Shown here: positions 1 to 13,189 of the stretch, in pieces
How positions within the stretch are numbered: position 1 is the stretch's first letter
How the letters are laid out: the number at the start of each line of letters is the position of its first letter
NCBI GenBank assembly: GCA_029953675.1
Contig: JAMWBK010000003.1
Location: 2,480,001-2,544,000, forward strand
Direction: 5' to 3'
Length of the DNA stretch: 64,000 nucleotides
From: Rhodosorus marinus
Lineage: Eukaryota > Rhodophyta > Stylonematophyceae > Stylonematales > Stylonemataceae
Position numbers and translations under genes: made by a program
The notes under the pieces: model-generated
The model's database searches: none
Told to the model about the DNA's origin: nothing
What the model saw: the letters and a program-made list of their open reading frames with translations, nothing else

Positions 1-509
1 CTCGACGATTTGTGAAATGCAAATTGTTGATCTGTGAACGCTCGAAGCCCGTCAGGCGCCCACCACCGCGATGCTGAGTAAAGTCAGTCAGTAAATGGGC
101 TTTTTACCGGCTGCAGCTGTGAGGTGCGGTCCAGAATTCACACCCCTGGACCGCGTTCATGCGTCTTCTCCATCATCATGTAGCCACCTATCCAAAAGGT
201 GAACAAGTAGTAGCTCTCATCGTCCTGAGATTCCACGTACCCGAACTTTCAGAGCTGCTCGTCGGCCTAAGAGGGAAATGGAGTGCGGAGCAGTTTGGAC
301 ATTCTCCGGAATCCGACTGTTGCCAATCCAGGCAGAACGAGCGTCCAAGGAGCACAATGGTTACGGCTTTTGCGTTCGTTGCCTTTGTGTAGGCGACCTC
401 GGTCAACAGATTCTGAAATATGACTGTACTTTCCGAGAATTTAGTTATGATACACATGCGAACCAGCTTTCTACATACGAACAAAAAGGTGCTATCAACA
501 GTTAAAATA
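1..509. other. No supportable gene
   Basis: Short overlapping frames occur on both strands but none has a recognisable domain, a convincing start context or splice signals. It lies 3' of the zinc-finger gene on the minus strand and may hold its 3' untranslated region. Confidence 0.5.
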
Positions 510-968
510 TTAGTTCACAGTCAAACTTCGCTCCTTCCTCTTGTCTGCCTTCATGGCTTCAACTCTCTGCTCTGAGCGCCTGTGGGAACGCTTATGGCAA
601 GATAAGCTCGACCTCCACTTGAACCGTCTCGAGCAGCCCGGGAACGGACATTCATACGGGTCATCTCCAGAGTGAAAACGGATGTGATCCTTCAAATACG
701 ATTCTTTTAGAAAGCTTTTCGTACATCCCTCCTTCGGGCAGACAAATCTTTTCCGCCTGGGTACCAACAGGGTCTCCTTTGAAACGGAAGGAGGACCCCC
801 ACTCTCGCTAAGTCTCTCCACGGCAAAATCACAGAGAAACGAAATATCCATCTTCGATGCCTGTTTCCTTGAGGCAACCACGGCCATGTATTGCCGTTCC
901 TCCTCTAGCAACGGCGACGAGGCCATACCCTGCGCTTCCTGCTTCGCGCTAACCAATACCGACATCAT
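510..968 (-). CDS. Two-finger C2H2 zinc-finger protein (ZF-1)
   Basis: Predicted 152-aa intronless protein, probably a nuclear DNA-binding regulator. Two adjacent C2H2 fingers sit near the C-terminus. Finger 1 has Cys-x4-Cys-x12-His-x3-His (CPKEGC...HIRFH) and finger 2 the same spacing (CPFPGC...HKRSH), with the core FKWRSSL. The linker is HSGDDPYE, close to the TGEKP-type linker, and a basic tail follows (MKADKRKERS). The N-terminal half has no recognised domain. I chose the first ATG of a tandem pair at 968; the frame stays open upstream but without an ATG. Later in-frame Met codons are possible starts. Finger 2 closely resembles finger 2 of the genes at 13190-14071 and 31146-31793, which argues for one gene family. 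Target genes cannot be inferred. Confidence 0.85.
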   Translation of the reverse strand: MMSVLVSAKQEAQGMASSPLLEEERQYMAVVASRKQASKMDISFLCDFAVERLSESGGPPSVSKETLLVPRRKRFVCPKEGCTKSFLKESYLKDHIRFHSGDDPYECPFPGCSRRFKWRSSLSCHKRSHRRSEQRVEAMKADKRKERSLTVN

Positions 969-3900
969 TCCTTCACAACCCGAATCTCCCCGCTTCCTCC
1001 CTACTACCCCTTCCTCAGTCAACCTCTCCTCCAACACCTCCCCGCCATCCCCCGCCCACAAGCCTCTGGATAATCCTGCTTAATAGAGAAACTGGCAAAA
1101 ACAGTTACGCTGTACAAAACACATTAATTCATTGTCCCTTTTGTCACGACTGAACCTCGGTTACAACCAAATCACTCCAGCAAATTATTAACCGGAGAGA
1201 AGTCGTCCCGGCGATTTGAGCACGAGCAAGCTGTATGAGTGTATCACTAATTTTTCTTCCCTCATTCTGTACCTACGCCAACACTGCAAACAGTTGGGCC
1301 GCGTGATTTCCGGGCCCCCCTCAAACTATAAAATAATAAAGAAAAATCCAAGAAGCCAGCCAATGACGCCTCAGAGAACTTGTCTTACAATTGAAATACG
1401 AGGAAGAAAGATCTAGTACTGAAATTTTGGTATTTTCTGTGGTTTGATTGATTGGTTTGCGCACGTACACAACCCCCCCTTCCTTCGTTAAGGGGATGTA
1501 CGACAAATATTAAATAATAGTCATATTATATATATATTTCTTTTCTATTTTATTCTGAAGCGTGGAAATTGTTGTTTTAGAAATCCCTTCAAAAATATGG
1601 ATTGAGATTTTTAGACGCAACAGTTGAGACGTCATCCTATCGAACAGGATCACACAAGTTTTGGTTTAAGCAAAACTTATGCTCCAGTCAGCCCCGTGGA
1701 AGGGGGTTTGTATCAGTACAGGTGGAATGCGGGGGTTGGGTAGAAAATTTTCTCTCCAGCACATCATGACGACGACCACTTACTATATCCACTTGAATTC
1801 CGCTCAAATGTAAAGGGTCAAAAATTGTTCCAAAAACTGAAGACGACAGAGGTGTCCGGGTCAAGAATCCCCTGTTTGTACAAAAAAAAACAACTCATCA
1901 CGGTATATTTTCACGGGCGAATAGGCTCTTCCCGCATCGATAAAAAATAGCTAAATAACAGAAAAAAGTTCCCCTACTCCAGAAACTACCATCGTCTTTC
2001 TCAACGGGGTAGTTGCTGCCGCAGCCCCTCTTGCTTTCTGCTTTTTCGGCTCGGTTACCCCCTCTATCCATTTTGGGATTTCAACCGGATTATCGGGTAA
2101 ATCACTCACCCTGCGAATCTCATTGAAACTTAAAAAACACTTTCAAAAAACAGAATACTGTGCTGTCCGAGCGCAGACCTCTAGCACACGTACAATTCTT
2201 GAAACTCCTCAGATGTACGTTGCGAGAAAGTCCGCAACATTCGAGAAAAATTCCCCCCCCAAAATTCCCGTGGAACATGTGTTTCAATTACCTTAATGGA
2301 GAAAAAAAGTCCGAAGAAACGGGCTAGATTGGGGCCATCCCCCCCCCTGACAAGAAAATACAAGTTACTAGGCCTATAGGCTTGTGCCGTTAACCTACAT
2401 GCGTCCACACTCACCGGTCATTTCGAGGAGCAAACCAGCTGTACTTGATGAACGTCCGAAAGTCTACGTTTGGACATTGCGCCTTGGCCAAAGAAAGGAA
2501 ATAAATATTTTGTAAAACCAAGTACGTGTTTGCCCTTGGTAGAAGGGTGTCCACTGTCATTACCTCCACTCTCCACTCATTCAATGTGCACAATGTACAC
2601 AGCCGAAGAAAAAGTACTCTTTCCACAGGGCACCATTGAAACGGACCTTTTTGGGGGTATTCTTCGAGCGAGTACGCCCTGACTGGAAAAATTTGGAGCG
2701 TAACTGTCATGTAGTGATCGCAAGATTTTGTCTGCTTTCTTGTATTGAATCTTCTTCTACGGTTTTCGAAGTCGCTGGTCTTGCAAGGTTATGAGTAAGA
2801 ACTGTCCCTGGGGGTGACTATTGGTCATATCCTAGTTTCAAACGAACTACGTGGACATGTTGCACCCAAGCTCCAGTTTTCATTTTCTGGGACGCGGTGG
2901 GAAAACCACACGTATCCTTTCGGGCATATTTTTTTGCCGGTGCATCCTCCGTGCATCGCGTGGGTGAAGAGGCATGGGGTGACGCACGCCTCAACACCCT
3001 CGACTCCAGGTGGCGCTTGTAAATCACGCACCACAGACACCCTGACCTCGAACGACGAGATAGGAACGGAACAGGTTTCTGAGTAGGGGCCTAGCACTTT
3101 TATTTGTGGCTGTAACTGTGGAGTGACCTTGTCTCTACATGGATTCACTGCTTCTTGAGAGTAACTGGGAGGACTCGTCACCGGCCAACTCGCTCGCGCT
3201 CGCTCCCACTAGCTTTTTGGACATGACGCAGACGATAGCAAATTTGCTAACTGCAACGTGGAAGTGTAAAGGCGACCGGGAGGGTCAGATTTTCTGCATG
3301 GCCTCTTGGCTAAGTGCGTCCATCTGGCCGAGCATCTACCAGGCTCGATGATAAGTGACTTAGGCCGTAGAATCGCACGATTGAGTTCGATTGTTCGAGC
3401 GAGTTTTGAAGCCATTTTTCTTATTCCGCGGATCTTGTTCCCTGCCTGCTGGGGAATTTAAATCTCTTCTCAGGTTAGCCTTGTGGCAGAGTTCAACCGT
3501 CTTTACTCTTGAGGCTCGTTCCTTGCGCCCAGTGTAGTCCTTCCTTCTCGAGGCTGTTCGCCTTGCAAAAAGGTCACAGCTCGGGCTGGCTCCACTCGGC
3601 GGAGGACTTGATCTCGTGTACTATGCGCCTTCCAAAGACTACTCTCATACCGCACTGTGTGTGGAAATATTCACTCCAGAGAATCTAGGTTTGCCGATCT
3701 CGCCGCTCTCGTAACCGTGGGTATTCGCCCTCAACTTCTCCCGCCGACGAAACGCTTGTCAACGCCTGTGTAGCCCTCCACCTCTCCGTATCGATTGCAA
3801 CTCGCAAAAGCCCAAATAACCCGATTCTGCAAAAAAAGGGCCTATTGTCAGTTCCAAATTGGCCAAGGGCGCGCACTAACGCCATCTTGCTTCTTCAGCT

Positions 3901-6354
3901 TACTCTCCCAAATACATAAATCAGTCAATGAAACCATATCTATCAATCATTACCCTCCACCCCCCCCTTCTTCTCGTGAAGGGAAGTGTACTGGAGGTTA
4001 GCTCCGCTAGCTCCACTAACCAATGATGCATGCGTTGGTCCAATTATCACGCAATATTTTTGAATTGTGTCCAATAGAACTATCGTACGCGGATGCATAC
4101 GTGAGGGTTTATCTCCTTAGAATGTGGGCATTACGCCCAAGCCGACTAGGAAGACTTCCTTGGTTCATGATTTGGTGGGAATACGAGAGAAAAAAAGTAA
4201 TCTGTGAAGGGTCCGCCGGAAGAGGCAGAAGACTCCATACAGCGTCGAATGTACAGACCGGTGGACGCTCTATCTGAGAGTGCTCGAAAACACGCGTGGG
4301 GGGGGGGGGATGTACGCAATTCTCTACCGTTCGGTTTTTTCTACCCAATATCAAAAAGACATTTGAATATAACATGAGGTTTTTCAGTCAACCACAACTG
4401 GTGTCCACCGTCTTTTTGAGACTTTTTCAGATGCGATTAAAAAGCAGAAGAAAAAAGTTCTCTTTTTCCTGACCTGCAGAGAGGAGCTTTAGGAGGTTTG
4501 GTAGTACGTGAGAAGGGGGAAGGTGATGGTGTGTGGAAGCCATATGATTTGATGGCTTTTTTTAGTGTGTCGATTAATTAATTGAAAGGGGAAAAGATTG
4601 GTTTTCAACTCATGACTTGCGTCGTCGGCATGCAATAGGTTTTCACTGTTTTGGAAGTTCACTAAAAATAATTGGGAGAATGTACTGATAGATATACGAT
4701 TATTTTTTCGCTGATCGATAGTGCATCACGTCATTTCTCCCCACTCGTCGCGGGAGCTTAGTTTAGCCACTCCAGCAAAAACGCTTTGCCTAGTGATAAT
4801 CTCCGTGCAATAGTCCCGCCACCGCTCCCCTCCCGCTCTTCCTCATCCTCTTTGTTTCATTTATATTTTCGTCTTATTTTCGTATTATGGCCTACTTCAA
4901 CCGGAGCCTCGAGCCGTCGTTTCTATTTCTTGGAAGGCCAACCAGCCCTGTTGATACTCTGTTAGGAGGAACAACCTTAATCTATACCAGCATTATAAAT
5001 GGAGGAAATTCCGGTCCCTCATTCCTTAAGAGAAGCGAGCGGGTTCTTACCCACCAGCTCTTCGATCGGAAAAACATTAAAAGAAAAAGACGCAATTATA
5101 TGCTTCCCCAATTCGTCCCATAGAAAGATGGTCTTGGAATTCTTATTTTTGTTCAGGTTTGATTTCCAGCAGGGATACGCGGTAACACTGCTTTTTCTCA
5201 AAAACATTTAAACGAACCGTTTGGCGCCGTCGACGTTGGTGGTACTTGGGAGAAAATTTTGGACATATCCCTAAATTTTAGTAGCTGGAAGCTTTGAAAT
5301 TTATATTTGTTTCCAGGTACAGCGGGAGTGGAAAACAGCAGAAACCTGTTGCGTCCTTACTGAACTGCTCCGAAATCCCGACTTCACACGGAGGTTTTAC
5401 TAAGCTGCTCTCACTCCCGACTGGTACGACCGCGCTATTCTGGCTTCAAACGTTTCGTACAGATCGGTTGAATCGGAGGCTTAGCTCCATGAACGAGTTA
5501 CGTAGGAAGGGCACAGAGAGCGCGCCGCCACCCCAAATCTGGCGGTCAAATCTGGCGGTCAAATCCGGCAGCTAATCCCCCAAAATCCAGATCCTCCTTT
5601 TTGGGTTTTGTTTCGTTGGTACAGTTTTTACATTCGGCTGCAGTTCAGTGTGTCACGGCACCCGTTTACTGAACACCGGGTGCGGGCCTTCAGTAAGTTC
5701 TCGTGTTTCTCCTTTTGTATCCTCGTTCGTGACCTTATTCCTAGTGGTGTTAGCCGGTGCTTTACTGGACGTTGAGTTGGTCACACTATACATTTTGGAA
5801 TAAGCAGACATTTGGGATGGAAGGCGAGCATAGTGTCCACAGTTGCTTTTCGGCGTTCACGCTATTCTGGACACTGCGGGAAAAGCCTATTTTTCTGGAA
5901 ATGGCCCTTCCTAGATGTGCCCTCCTTCGAAACTGCGTACTGCGTTTGAGCGGTGGGTATTGAATGCCACTGAATAGAACAAGACACAGAACGCACCTGC
6001 CTCGAATGGCGAGACAGGAAAAGCGAAAAGCCCTAAACCTTGGCTGTCTTGGAGAGGGGAGAGCGACTTTCCCCATGTGCATTGGCCTGAGCGCAACTAA
6101 GGCCATGTTGGCTTTCAGGTTGTTCAGCCTCGCGTGGATATCCACAGGTTCCTCTCAAGCGTGAAAATCTTACGATAAGAATGGAATTCGCGTGGTGTAT
6201 AGGAGGAGGTCTGACTTTTCGTCGTCATATTGCGAAACACAAACTGCAACCAACTCAGTAGTATATTTGACCAACGGAAAAGGATGCGACACTAAGCACA
6301 AAACAAGTGCCGGATCAGATCTGAAGAAGCCTCGATCAGCGTCAACTCCGTGTC
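969..6354. other. Gene-poor stretch, no supportable gene
   Basis: About 5.4 kb with only short unsupported frames. It holds C- and G-homopolymer runs (for example a G run near 4299-4308), A/T-rich patches and a 14-bp unit (ggcggtcaaatctg type) repeated near 5540-5570. I see no domain, no splice-linked exons and no convincing RNA gene. Confidence 0.5.
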
Positions 6355-6562
6355 TCAATCAGTGTTTCAATCAGTGTTTCGATTTTGAGCTTAGTGAACT
6401 CAAAAGGCTAGCCGCGCAGTGAAGTTGAAGCCCAGCATTGGTTCAGTTCCCAAAACACTGGAGAGCGCGAGTCTGTATAGAACAGCGAACTCGAAACCTC
6501 AAATACGTGAAGGGTCCGTAGGGAGAACAGGAGACTGCGTACAACGTCCTACGCTACAAAGC
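6355..6562. repeat. Segmental duplication, copy 1
   Basis: Begins with two to three units of the 12-bp motif tgtttcaatcag, then a unique body that recurs at 6832-7141. Shared landmarks include tttcgattttgag, gaagcccagc, ttggttcagttccca and gaacaggagactgc. The copy lacks an insert of about 85 bp found in copy 2. No coding function is apparent. Confidence 0.85.
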
Positions 6563-6590
6563 CGCCAAGCGTTGATCATTGTTTCGACCT

Positions 6591-6850
6591 AGTGTTTCAA
6601 TCAGTGTTTTAATCAGTGTTTCAATCAGTGTTTCAATCAGTGTTTCAATCAGTGTTTCAATCAGTGTTTCAATCAGTGTTTCAATCAGTGTTTCAATCAG
6701 TGTTTCAATCAGTGTTTCAATCAGTGTTTCAATCAGTGTTTTAATCAGTGTTTCAATCAGTGTTTCAATCAGTGTTTTAATCAGTGTTTCAATCAGTGTT
6801 TCAATCAGTGTTTCAATCAGTGTTCATTCAGTGTTCAATCAGTGTTTCGA
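6591..6850. repeat. 12-bp minisatellite (tgtttcaatcag)n
   Basis: About 20 head-to-tail 12-bp units, nearly identical; three carry a C-to-T change (gttttaatcag) and the last units are degenerate. Because 12 is a multiple of 3 the array is open in frame and reads as a SISV tetrapeptide repeat, which I consider a by-product rather than a gene. It sits between the two copies of the flanking duplication. Confidence 0.95.
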
Positions 6851-7141
6851 TTTTGAGTTTGTAGAATTATTGGTTACTGAACTGTACTCAGATGCTAGCC
6901 GTGCAATGTAGATGAAGCCCAGCCTTGGTTCAGTTCCCAAGACACTGAACGGTGTCCGGGGCACTCAAGAGTCCTCCGGTTGCGTTCTTTGTCCGGTCTC
7001 TGGATGTCTCGTTTTGATCGTGAGTACAGGTGGAGTGCATAAGTCTGTATAGAACCGCGAACCTGAAACCTCATATACGTAAAAGGTCCATAGGGCGAAC
7101 AGGAGACTGCATACAATGTCCAATGTCCTACGCAACAAGCC
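6832..7141. repeat. Segmental duplication, copy 2
   Basis: Diverged direct copy of 6355-6562, in the same order and orientation. It differs by substitutions and by about 85 extra bases around 6950-7035. The minisatellite expanded next to this copy but not in copy 1. Confidence 0.85.
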
Positions 7142-10100
7142 CTCCCTGCTCTATGCGGAGATTGCCGCTGACGCTCTGAGAAGACTCCCTGCGGGTTCCG
7201 GTAAGACAGGAAGACAGCAAGCGTGAATCTCCAGAGAGCAATTTGTGGGGTTGGAAAAGGGCGTTGGGCAGGACCAAATCTGTTTCGACGTACACCAGCA
7301 CTTCGAATTCCCTCAAATCGTTTTTTCTCTTGAATGAGGTTGCTGCCAAGGACAAAAGAAAATGACGACAGTTATTTCAGGTGCTAGGAGCTCAATGCCT
7401 GCTAAGGCCTAGCACGTACTGCTGCATGTATCCATTGCGTTCCCGCACGAGGTTGCAAGGAACTAAGCGGAGGATGGGCTTGCCTAGACAGGAAACTGGT
7501 GTCCAAGCCGCACGTTTCGAGGCTGCAAAACATATGAAATCAACAAGGAAAAACGGCCAAGATCCAGATCTTGTATTCCAGTAGCCCACCTCCAGGTTCG
7601 TCAGCGTGGACGAGGACAAAAAGAAATCCAAGGAAGCCAGGTGCTAACACGGAGGGTGCCCCTGAATACTCGGGAACTACGGCAGGGGGACACAAGCCAA
7701 GTACGCTCTTCAAGATCTTTTGTACGGGTTCCCGACGTCTGTTGAATCAAGCCCCTCGCAACGAACAGGGACCTCTTCAAAAAAAAACAAAAACCAACGC
7801 GTACGCTCCGGTGTGCCCTCATTTCTTTATCCCCATCCTTTTTCTGGCGAGACCGTGAATTCTATCTGGCTAGGCCGGAATGGCTTCGTAAGCGATTCTT
7901 TCAGTGGGTCTGAAGCGGCGTTGCGGTACCGCTGATTTGGCATGAACTGCGTAGTAGGGAATAGGGCTAGCATTTGCGGCTGTGCGTGTGAGTTGATGCG
8001 AGCGAAGCGGGCTGATAATCCCGAAATCGAAACTGCGCGTCCGTGTGTCCTGGGTGGATCGTCTGGGTTCCTCTGTTGTAGTGGCTCGGTCTCATTCATG
8101 GTGCTCAGTTCCTGGAGTGCGTTTGTGGTTGACAGTGAAGTTATCGACGGCTTCGAAGCCTTAGTATTCAATTAGCCGGGCTACAGCCCTCATGAGTTCA
8201 TAGTAGCGATCTTTCGTAGCCGAGTAGAACGGGGAGAGCGAACAGCGGGGTCGGGTGGCGCTCGAAGCACTTGGCGGATACCGGCCATGGCATTGGTCAG
8301 GAAACTAGAGAAAGTCACTCCTGTTAAGCAACGAGCAAAAAGCGAGGGATCCTTCTCAACGGGCCAAAAAAAAGAGGCAGGAACAGGCGGTCACAGGAGA
8401 GAGCGTCTCGTACTTCTAGGCGTATGCCAGGAGAAGTCCGCTTCAAGCAGCAGAAGCACAACACGCAATGGAAGTTGGAGGAGTGTCGGGTGCTCTTATA
8501 TTTCACTGGAGACCTCTACAAGAGGTAAACAGCCCGAGAGTCTTGACAAGCCACCAGGAGTTTGGTATGGACATCCATATCCGGAACTTGATTGATGTAA
8601 CAAATATATAATATACAATATACGTTGATTGAGTTGTGGACACCTTTTTACCATATATATATTGTTTGCGATAAAAATAAATACCATACAGCAACGAGTG
8701 CGTAACCCCGGGTTTAGAGCATCAGGGTGGTTTGGCAACTTTCAAATGGTTGCCGGAGAACCACACAATGTAAGGGAGGTTGAGGCCCTGCCACGAGTTG
8801 AGATCCTAGGGGAGCAATTTATTAGCTACTCTGAGTTGATATCATCCATGAAGATTACAACTTTGTTCATAATCACACCACCACCTCCTCCCTCTTCCCC
8901 TTATGCTTTCAGAAGGCGTCGCGACTAGAAGCAGCACCAGGGTCGATAATTCTGCATGCCAACGGATCGCATTCGTCCCCAAGGAGGCTCCGATACCGCG
9001 TTGTTCAGTGGCGTGGTTGGCAATGATAATGATTAGCATGGAGATCAGCTCTGGAACTTACAACGGCTTTCTTCTCTTTGCCATACCCCAGACAAATTCC
9101 ATTTCCCTTCGTATTCCGGGGATAAGAACGGATACGAGCTTATCAGTCGGTGAGCGGAGCATATGTTCTACTCGAAAACCAGAGAGACTCGGACCAACTG
9201 TCTCGAAAATAGATCAGACTAGCTTGCACATGTTCCCAAGGGAGACCGGGAATTGAACAGAGAGTCACACCTCATGGTGTGGGTTCACCCCTAGCCGTCG
9301 TATTCAACCCCTTGGATGACCAACTACTATCGTTCAAGAATACGTCTGCTTGGAACTCACATCGCCCCGTCTCCCTTGAGCCGGAAGAGTTGCTCCATGC
9401 CTCTCACTGCACCCCACAGCTAAAGTAAAGCGGGAAAACTGTCCGGACCAGCTTCAAGAGCTCCGGCAAACGTGGACCTCCAAAAACGGGTCAAGAACAC
9501 AGTGATCTTCCTCGTCCTCTGGGATGCGATGTTGAATTCGGATTTTACCCAAATCGCTTGGCTATATCGATTTGTTGCTAAGGGCTTGTCTCCAAACGCT
9601 ACGACGACAAGAGCTCCGAGGCGGGGCATTTATTGACCTGGGCGATTGTGGGCAAGATGCTTATACCTATTTTGTCGCTCAACAACCAATTGCCACGAAA
9701 CACTCGCTCTATTTCCTCAACAACAGCAGGGGACTGTAGAAGGACGTTTTCTCCACTCGAGCGTGGACGTTAAAGAGCTCGTCACCAGACATGCACAGCT
9801 CGACGGAAAGCGGAGCACGAAGATATTCCTTTGAATGACGGAATAACCGGCAGGAGTTGTAAATGCTGTACGAGGGTTTAGAACGCTTGCAAAGGCCTCG
9901 CTCTTCCGGGCAAACAAGTCAAAAGTACTTACAATCCCAACGAGCAGGTCGCTTATCACTGCACGGCCCCTCAGATGGACAATCGGCCGTGCACTGGGAA
10001 TGTGATTATGCCTTTCAACCTTGCTGTAAAAAAATTCTCTAAAATCCTTCTCGGCGATTCTTGACATGCAGCTTGTGTCATTTCGAGAGCCAGCTTTCCA

Positions 10101-12328
10101 ACCCCGTTCCCCTTCGCTGGAAAGCTCCAAGATACTGTGAAGAATACTCCGTTCACACTCAAACCACCCCCCCCTCCCTCACCCCATCTACAACAAAAAA
10201 GGGGTCCAGTCCGTCGCGCGACCTAGCCTGAGCTCCGCGGAAATGCACGCTCGTGAAACGTGCTCACCACTCGTCCCCTCTCCTATATTGCACCATCTAG
10301 AGAGAAAAAAGAATACGAAACGATAACGTCATCTTAAGCCCGCATCCACTGACCCAGTCAACATCTCCCTTTTCCGGAGAATCCCCAAGCTAAACGGAAC
10401 GTGCTACCGCAACATATCTTCAGAAGCATTCAAAAAAAGAGGAATTGATTGTACGCATCTAAAGCAAGGACATGTGCATCTAACGCATCGCTCTATAATC
10501 TGGACCACAATCCCCGGCCCAGTCAACTTCTTCTCCAACACAAAAAGGATTAGGGGGACAAATCTCAAATCTCTCCCTGCGTACCCCTTCCCCTTCCCCC
10601 CTCCTCCCCCCCTCTCTCCCGTCAATCAGATACATAGGCAATCAAAAAGCCGTCAGTTCCTATCTGCCATATAGCCTGGCTTTACCCCGCCAACAGTCAA
10701 AACTCTCCCTCACGACCTTTAAGAAATTATCGAGCAGACAGTTCTGACGTTGGGCAAAAAAGATTGCGCAACCGCCCAATCGTGATTACGTAATCCTCCC
10801 TTAACTTTGGCCACGATATTCTGCTTAAGACTGTCCCACAAGCAAAAACCCCCGCCCCAAAAAACCATCGTCGTTAATCCTGATTCTGAATTCCTATCAA
10901 ACGAGGGGAATCGCGTTATTTTCATTTTCAGGTTGCAAAAGCCAATGGATTGCCTTGTAGAGAGGACCGATTGTCATTCTGTCCCCTGATTAGCTGGATG
11001 CCGGACGCGAATTTTAGGTGATCCACAGTGCCCAAATCTGAGAGAAAATCCAAGAACTGCAACGGACTTTGGAGCACGTACTCAATCAATGTAAACTGTA
11101 CACCAACAGCTGTCCGCAATGGTAGTAGTTTCTGGGAGGGATATCTACATTCTTGACTGGGATTCAATCAATATTCCGTATCAGAGGGATCCATTTCTGT
11201 GATGAGCATTCATGTTTTTTAGGATCAACGCTAGTTTTCTTGATTCGAGGGTCGTAGATCGATGGTAAGCAGATAAACGGTGAAGAGCACCCAATGACAA
11301 ATACCGATCGAATCCTCGAACTTGAGGTCCTTTTCAGGATTTCTCGGAATAGTAAAGTTTCAATGCGTAGCAACGGGATGGGACAAGCCCAAGAGTATCA
11401 CAGTTTACAACACATAGGCACCCCTTATCCAAAATCGTCTTTAATGAAGTTGATCGAATGAAAAAAAGATCCATAAATCAAGTACTACCACCCCCTCCCC
11501 TAGGACAGTCCAGTCGTCCCCGATCCCCTGAAAAAGATCCTTACAAAAGCTGATGATTTTCAACCTACCAATTAGAATCCACCAATGTCCCCAGGAAGAA
11601 AAAACAAACTGATCTACAGCGTGAGAAAACCCCCCCCCCCCCCTTCCAGAGGATTTTTTTGTTGATTTCCTTCCCATTGGATTTCTCAAAACGTCATCCA
11701 ATGATATCGACCACGTCTGCATCGTGTCTGCCATCGCTGCCGTTTCATTTTCGTCCAAATCCGGATAAATATCCCCCCTTACGAAGACTCACCCTACTCG
11801 CCGCCACCCCCCCGCTTCTTTCTCAATCTACACATCAGCTGCTCCTTTTTCTGTTCACCAAGTTGATCATCTAAATTCTTCTCCTTTTCATTTTTCATTG
11901 GACATGAGCGAAAACCATAAGTCGAGCACGGACCAATCATCAGTCAGTATGGATTTACTTTTGGTTTTGTAGTTTATTTTCGGCCTGTAAGTATATTCTA
12001 CCATGGACTCATTCATTTTTCCGCGAAAGTTGGGATGGACGTTGCGTATTTCTTTTTCTCGTGATTTTCCATTAGTCCAGCTGTTTTGTGAATGAATGAA
12101 TTTTTTTCTCCGCATCGTCGCGGTGTGAAGTGATTGTTTTGTTTTCTGAGTAGTTTGGTGGGATTGGTAAAGGAGAGCTGTGACTGACGGGTTTGTCAAG
12201 AGGGGGGTGGGAGTAGGGTGGGTGTCGGGGTGGGGTGGGGTGGGCTGGAGTAGGGGTTAAATCGGGGTCGATATTTACCTTGTGCAGTTTGATTTTTGGA
12301 GAGAAGAAAGGAAGTAGCTTGTCGCTTC
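7142..12328. other. Gene-poor stretch, no supportable gene
   Basis: No recognisable gene. The longest ATG-initiated frame with an acceptable start context is 8287-8595 (+, 102 aa, no known domain, basic and Ser-rich); I do not call it. Pyrimidine-rich patches lie near 10570-10620 and a run of C near 11631-11643. Confidence 0.5.
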
Positions 12329-12496
12329 ATGTTGAACGCCAAAATAAATCCTCACCCAAAAGGATATGGCAATCTCGGAGAAGGAGCAGCAGACACTGGC
12401 TCAACAAAAGGACCGATGGCGTTTTACCCTCCTCATCAGAAAAGCCAGCCCGGCTGTCAACAAAGTCTTTGGTGTGGTGGTTACCCTGAAAACTGA
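12329..12496 (+). CDS. Possible 5' exon of an unrecognised gene
   Basis: An ATG-initiated 55-aa frame rich in Gly, Pro and Gln with several Cys (YPPHQKSQPGCQQ), no known domain. It follows a G-rich tract on the same strand (about 12199-12250) and an acceptor-like TTACCTTGTGCAG near 12280, an arrangement also seen upstream of better-supported genes here. I could not find a matching downstream exon, so this is only a candidate. Confidence 0.2.
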   Translation: MLNAKINPHPKGYGNLGEGAADTGSTKGPMAFYPPHQKSQPGCQQSLWCGGYPEN

Positions 12497-13189
12497 TGCG
12501 GCATCCTACATTCAGCACACGCTGATAGAAAAAATCTGAATCATCCTCTGCAAGGGGATCTCCATTTTTACGTTAGCTCGTATTCACCTCAAATAGCGCG
12601 TCTGATTCAAGACTGGTAACGGCGCTTTTGAGGTTCAGCCGTTTTCTCACTGTTAACTACGATAATGTCAGCATCTTCCAGGATACTGGCCTCTTGGAAG
12701 ATTGACCCACAGAAGGCGTCCAGTTTCCAATTTCTTTTTGAAATCTTTACCTTCGGACACGTTCTTCAGGGTTGTACTTACTTCATGGATGGGGCATTCA
12801 AGAACTAGTTGTGGGCGACGCGCACCATCTTGCAAAATTTCCCGGTGTCTCCTCGGCAAGTCCCTTGGAGCGATGCTGGGATTGTGCTGGTGCGGTCCCT
12901 CTTCTTGGCAGTGGAGTTCGTGGGGAAACATCCCATATACTTTTAATCTGCTTGACCGCGATTAAAAAAAAAATAAAGTACAAGCATTTTCCAGGTCCAC
13001 TACTGGGCATCACTTCTGTCTTCTGTGGATCGCTCACTAATTTCCGTGCTCCTTAGAGGTCTAAACCATCCAAGCCCTGATCACCCTTTCCGATTTGTGT
13101 TCTTCTGGGCCAAATCATCAAATTCTTTACACCCCGCCCGCGGCTGACTTCACTGTTCACTACAAAACATTGCAACAACATCATCTCCT
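12497..13189. other. Intergenic, no supportable gene
   Basis: Short frames on both strands without domains. It probably contains the 3' untranslated region of the minus-strand zinc-finger gene that ends at 13190. Confidence 0.45.

Noticed and set aside
1775-1800. A fourth zinc finger (FKW on the minus strand)
   Set aside because: The words match by chance; there are no Cys or His ligands around it and a stop follows two codons later.
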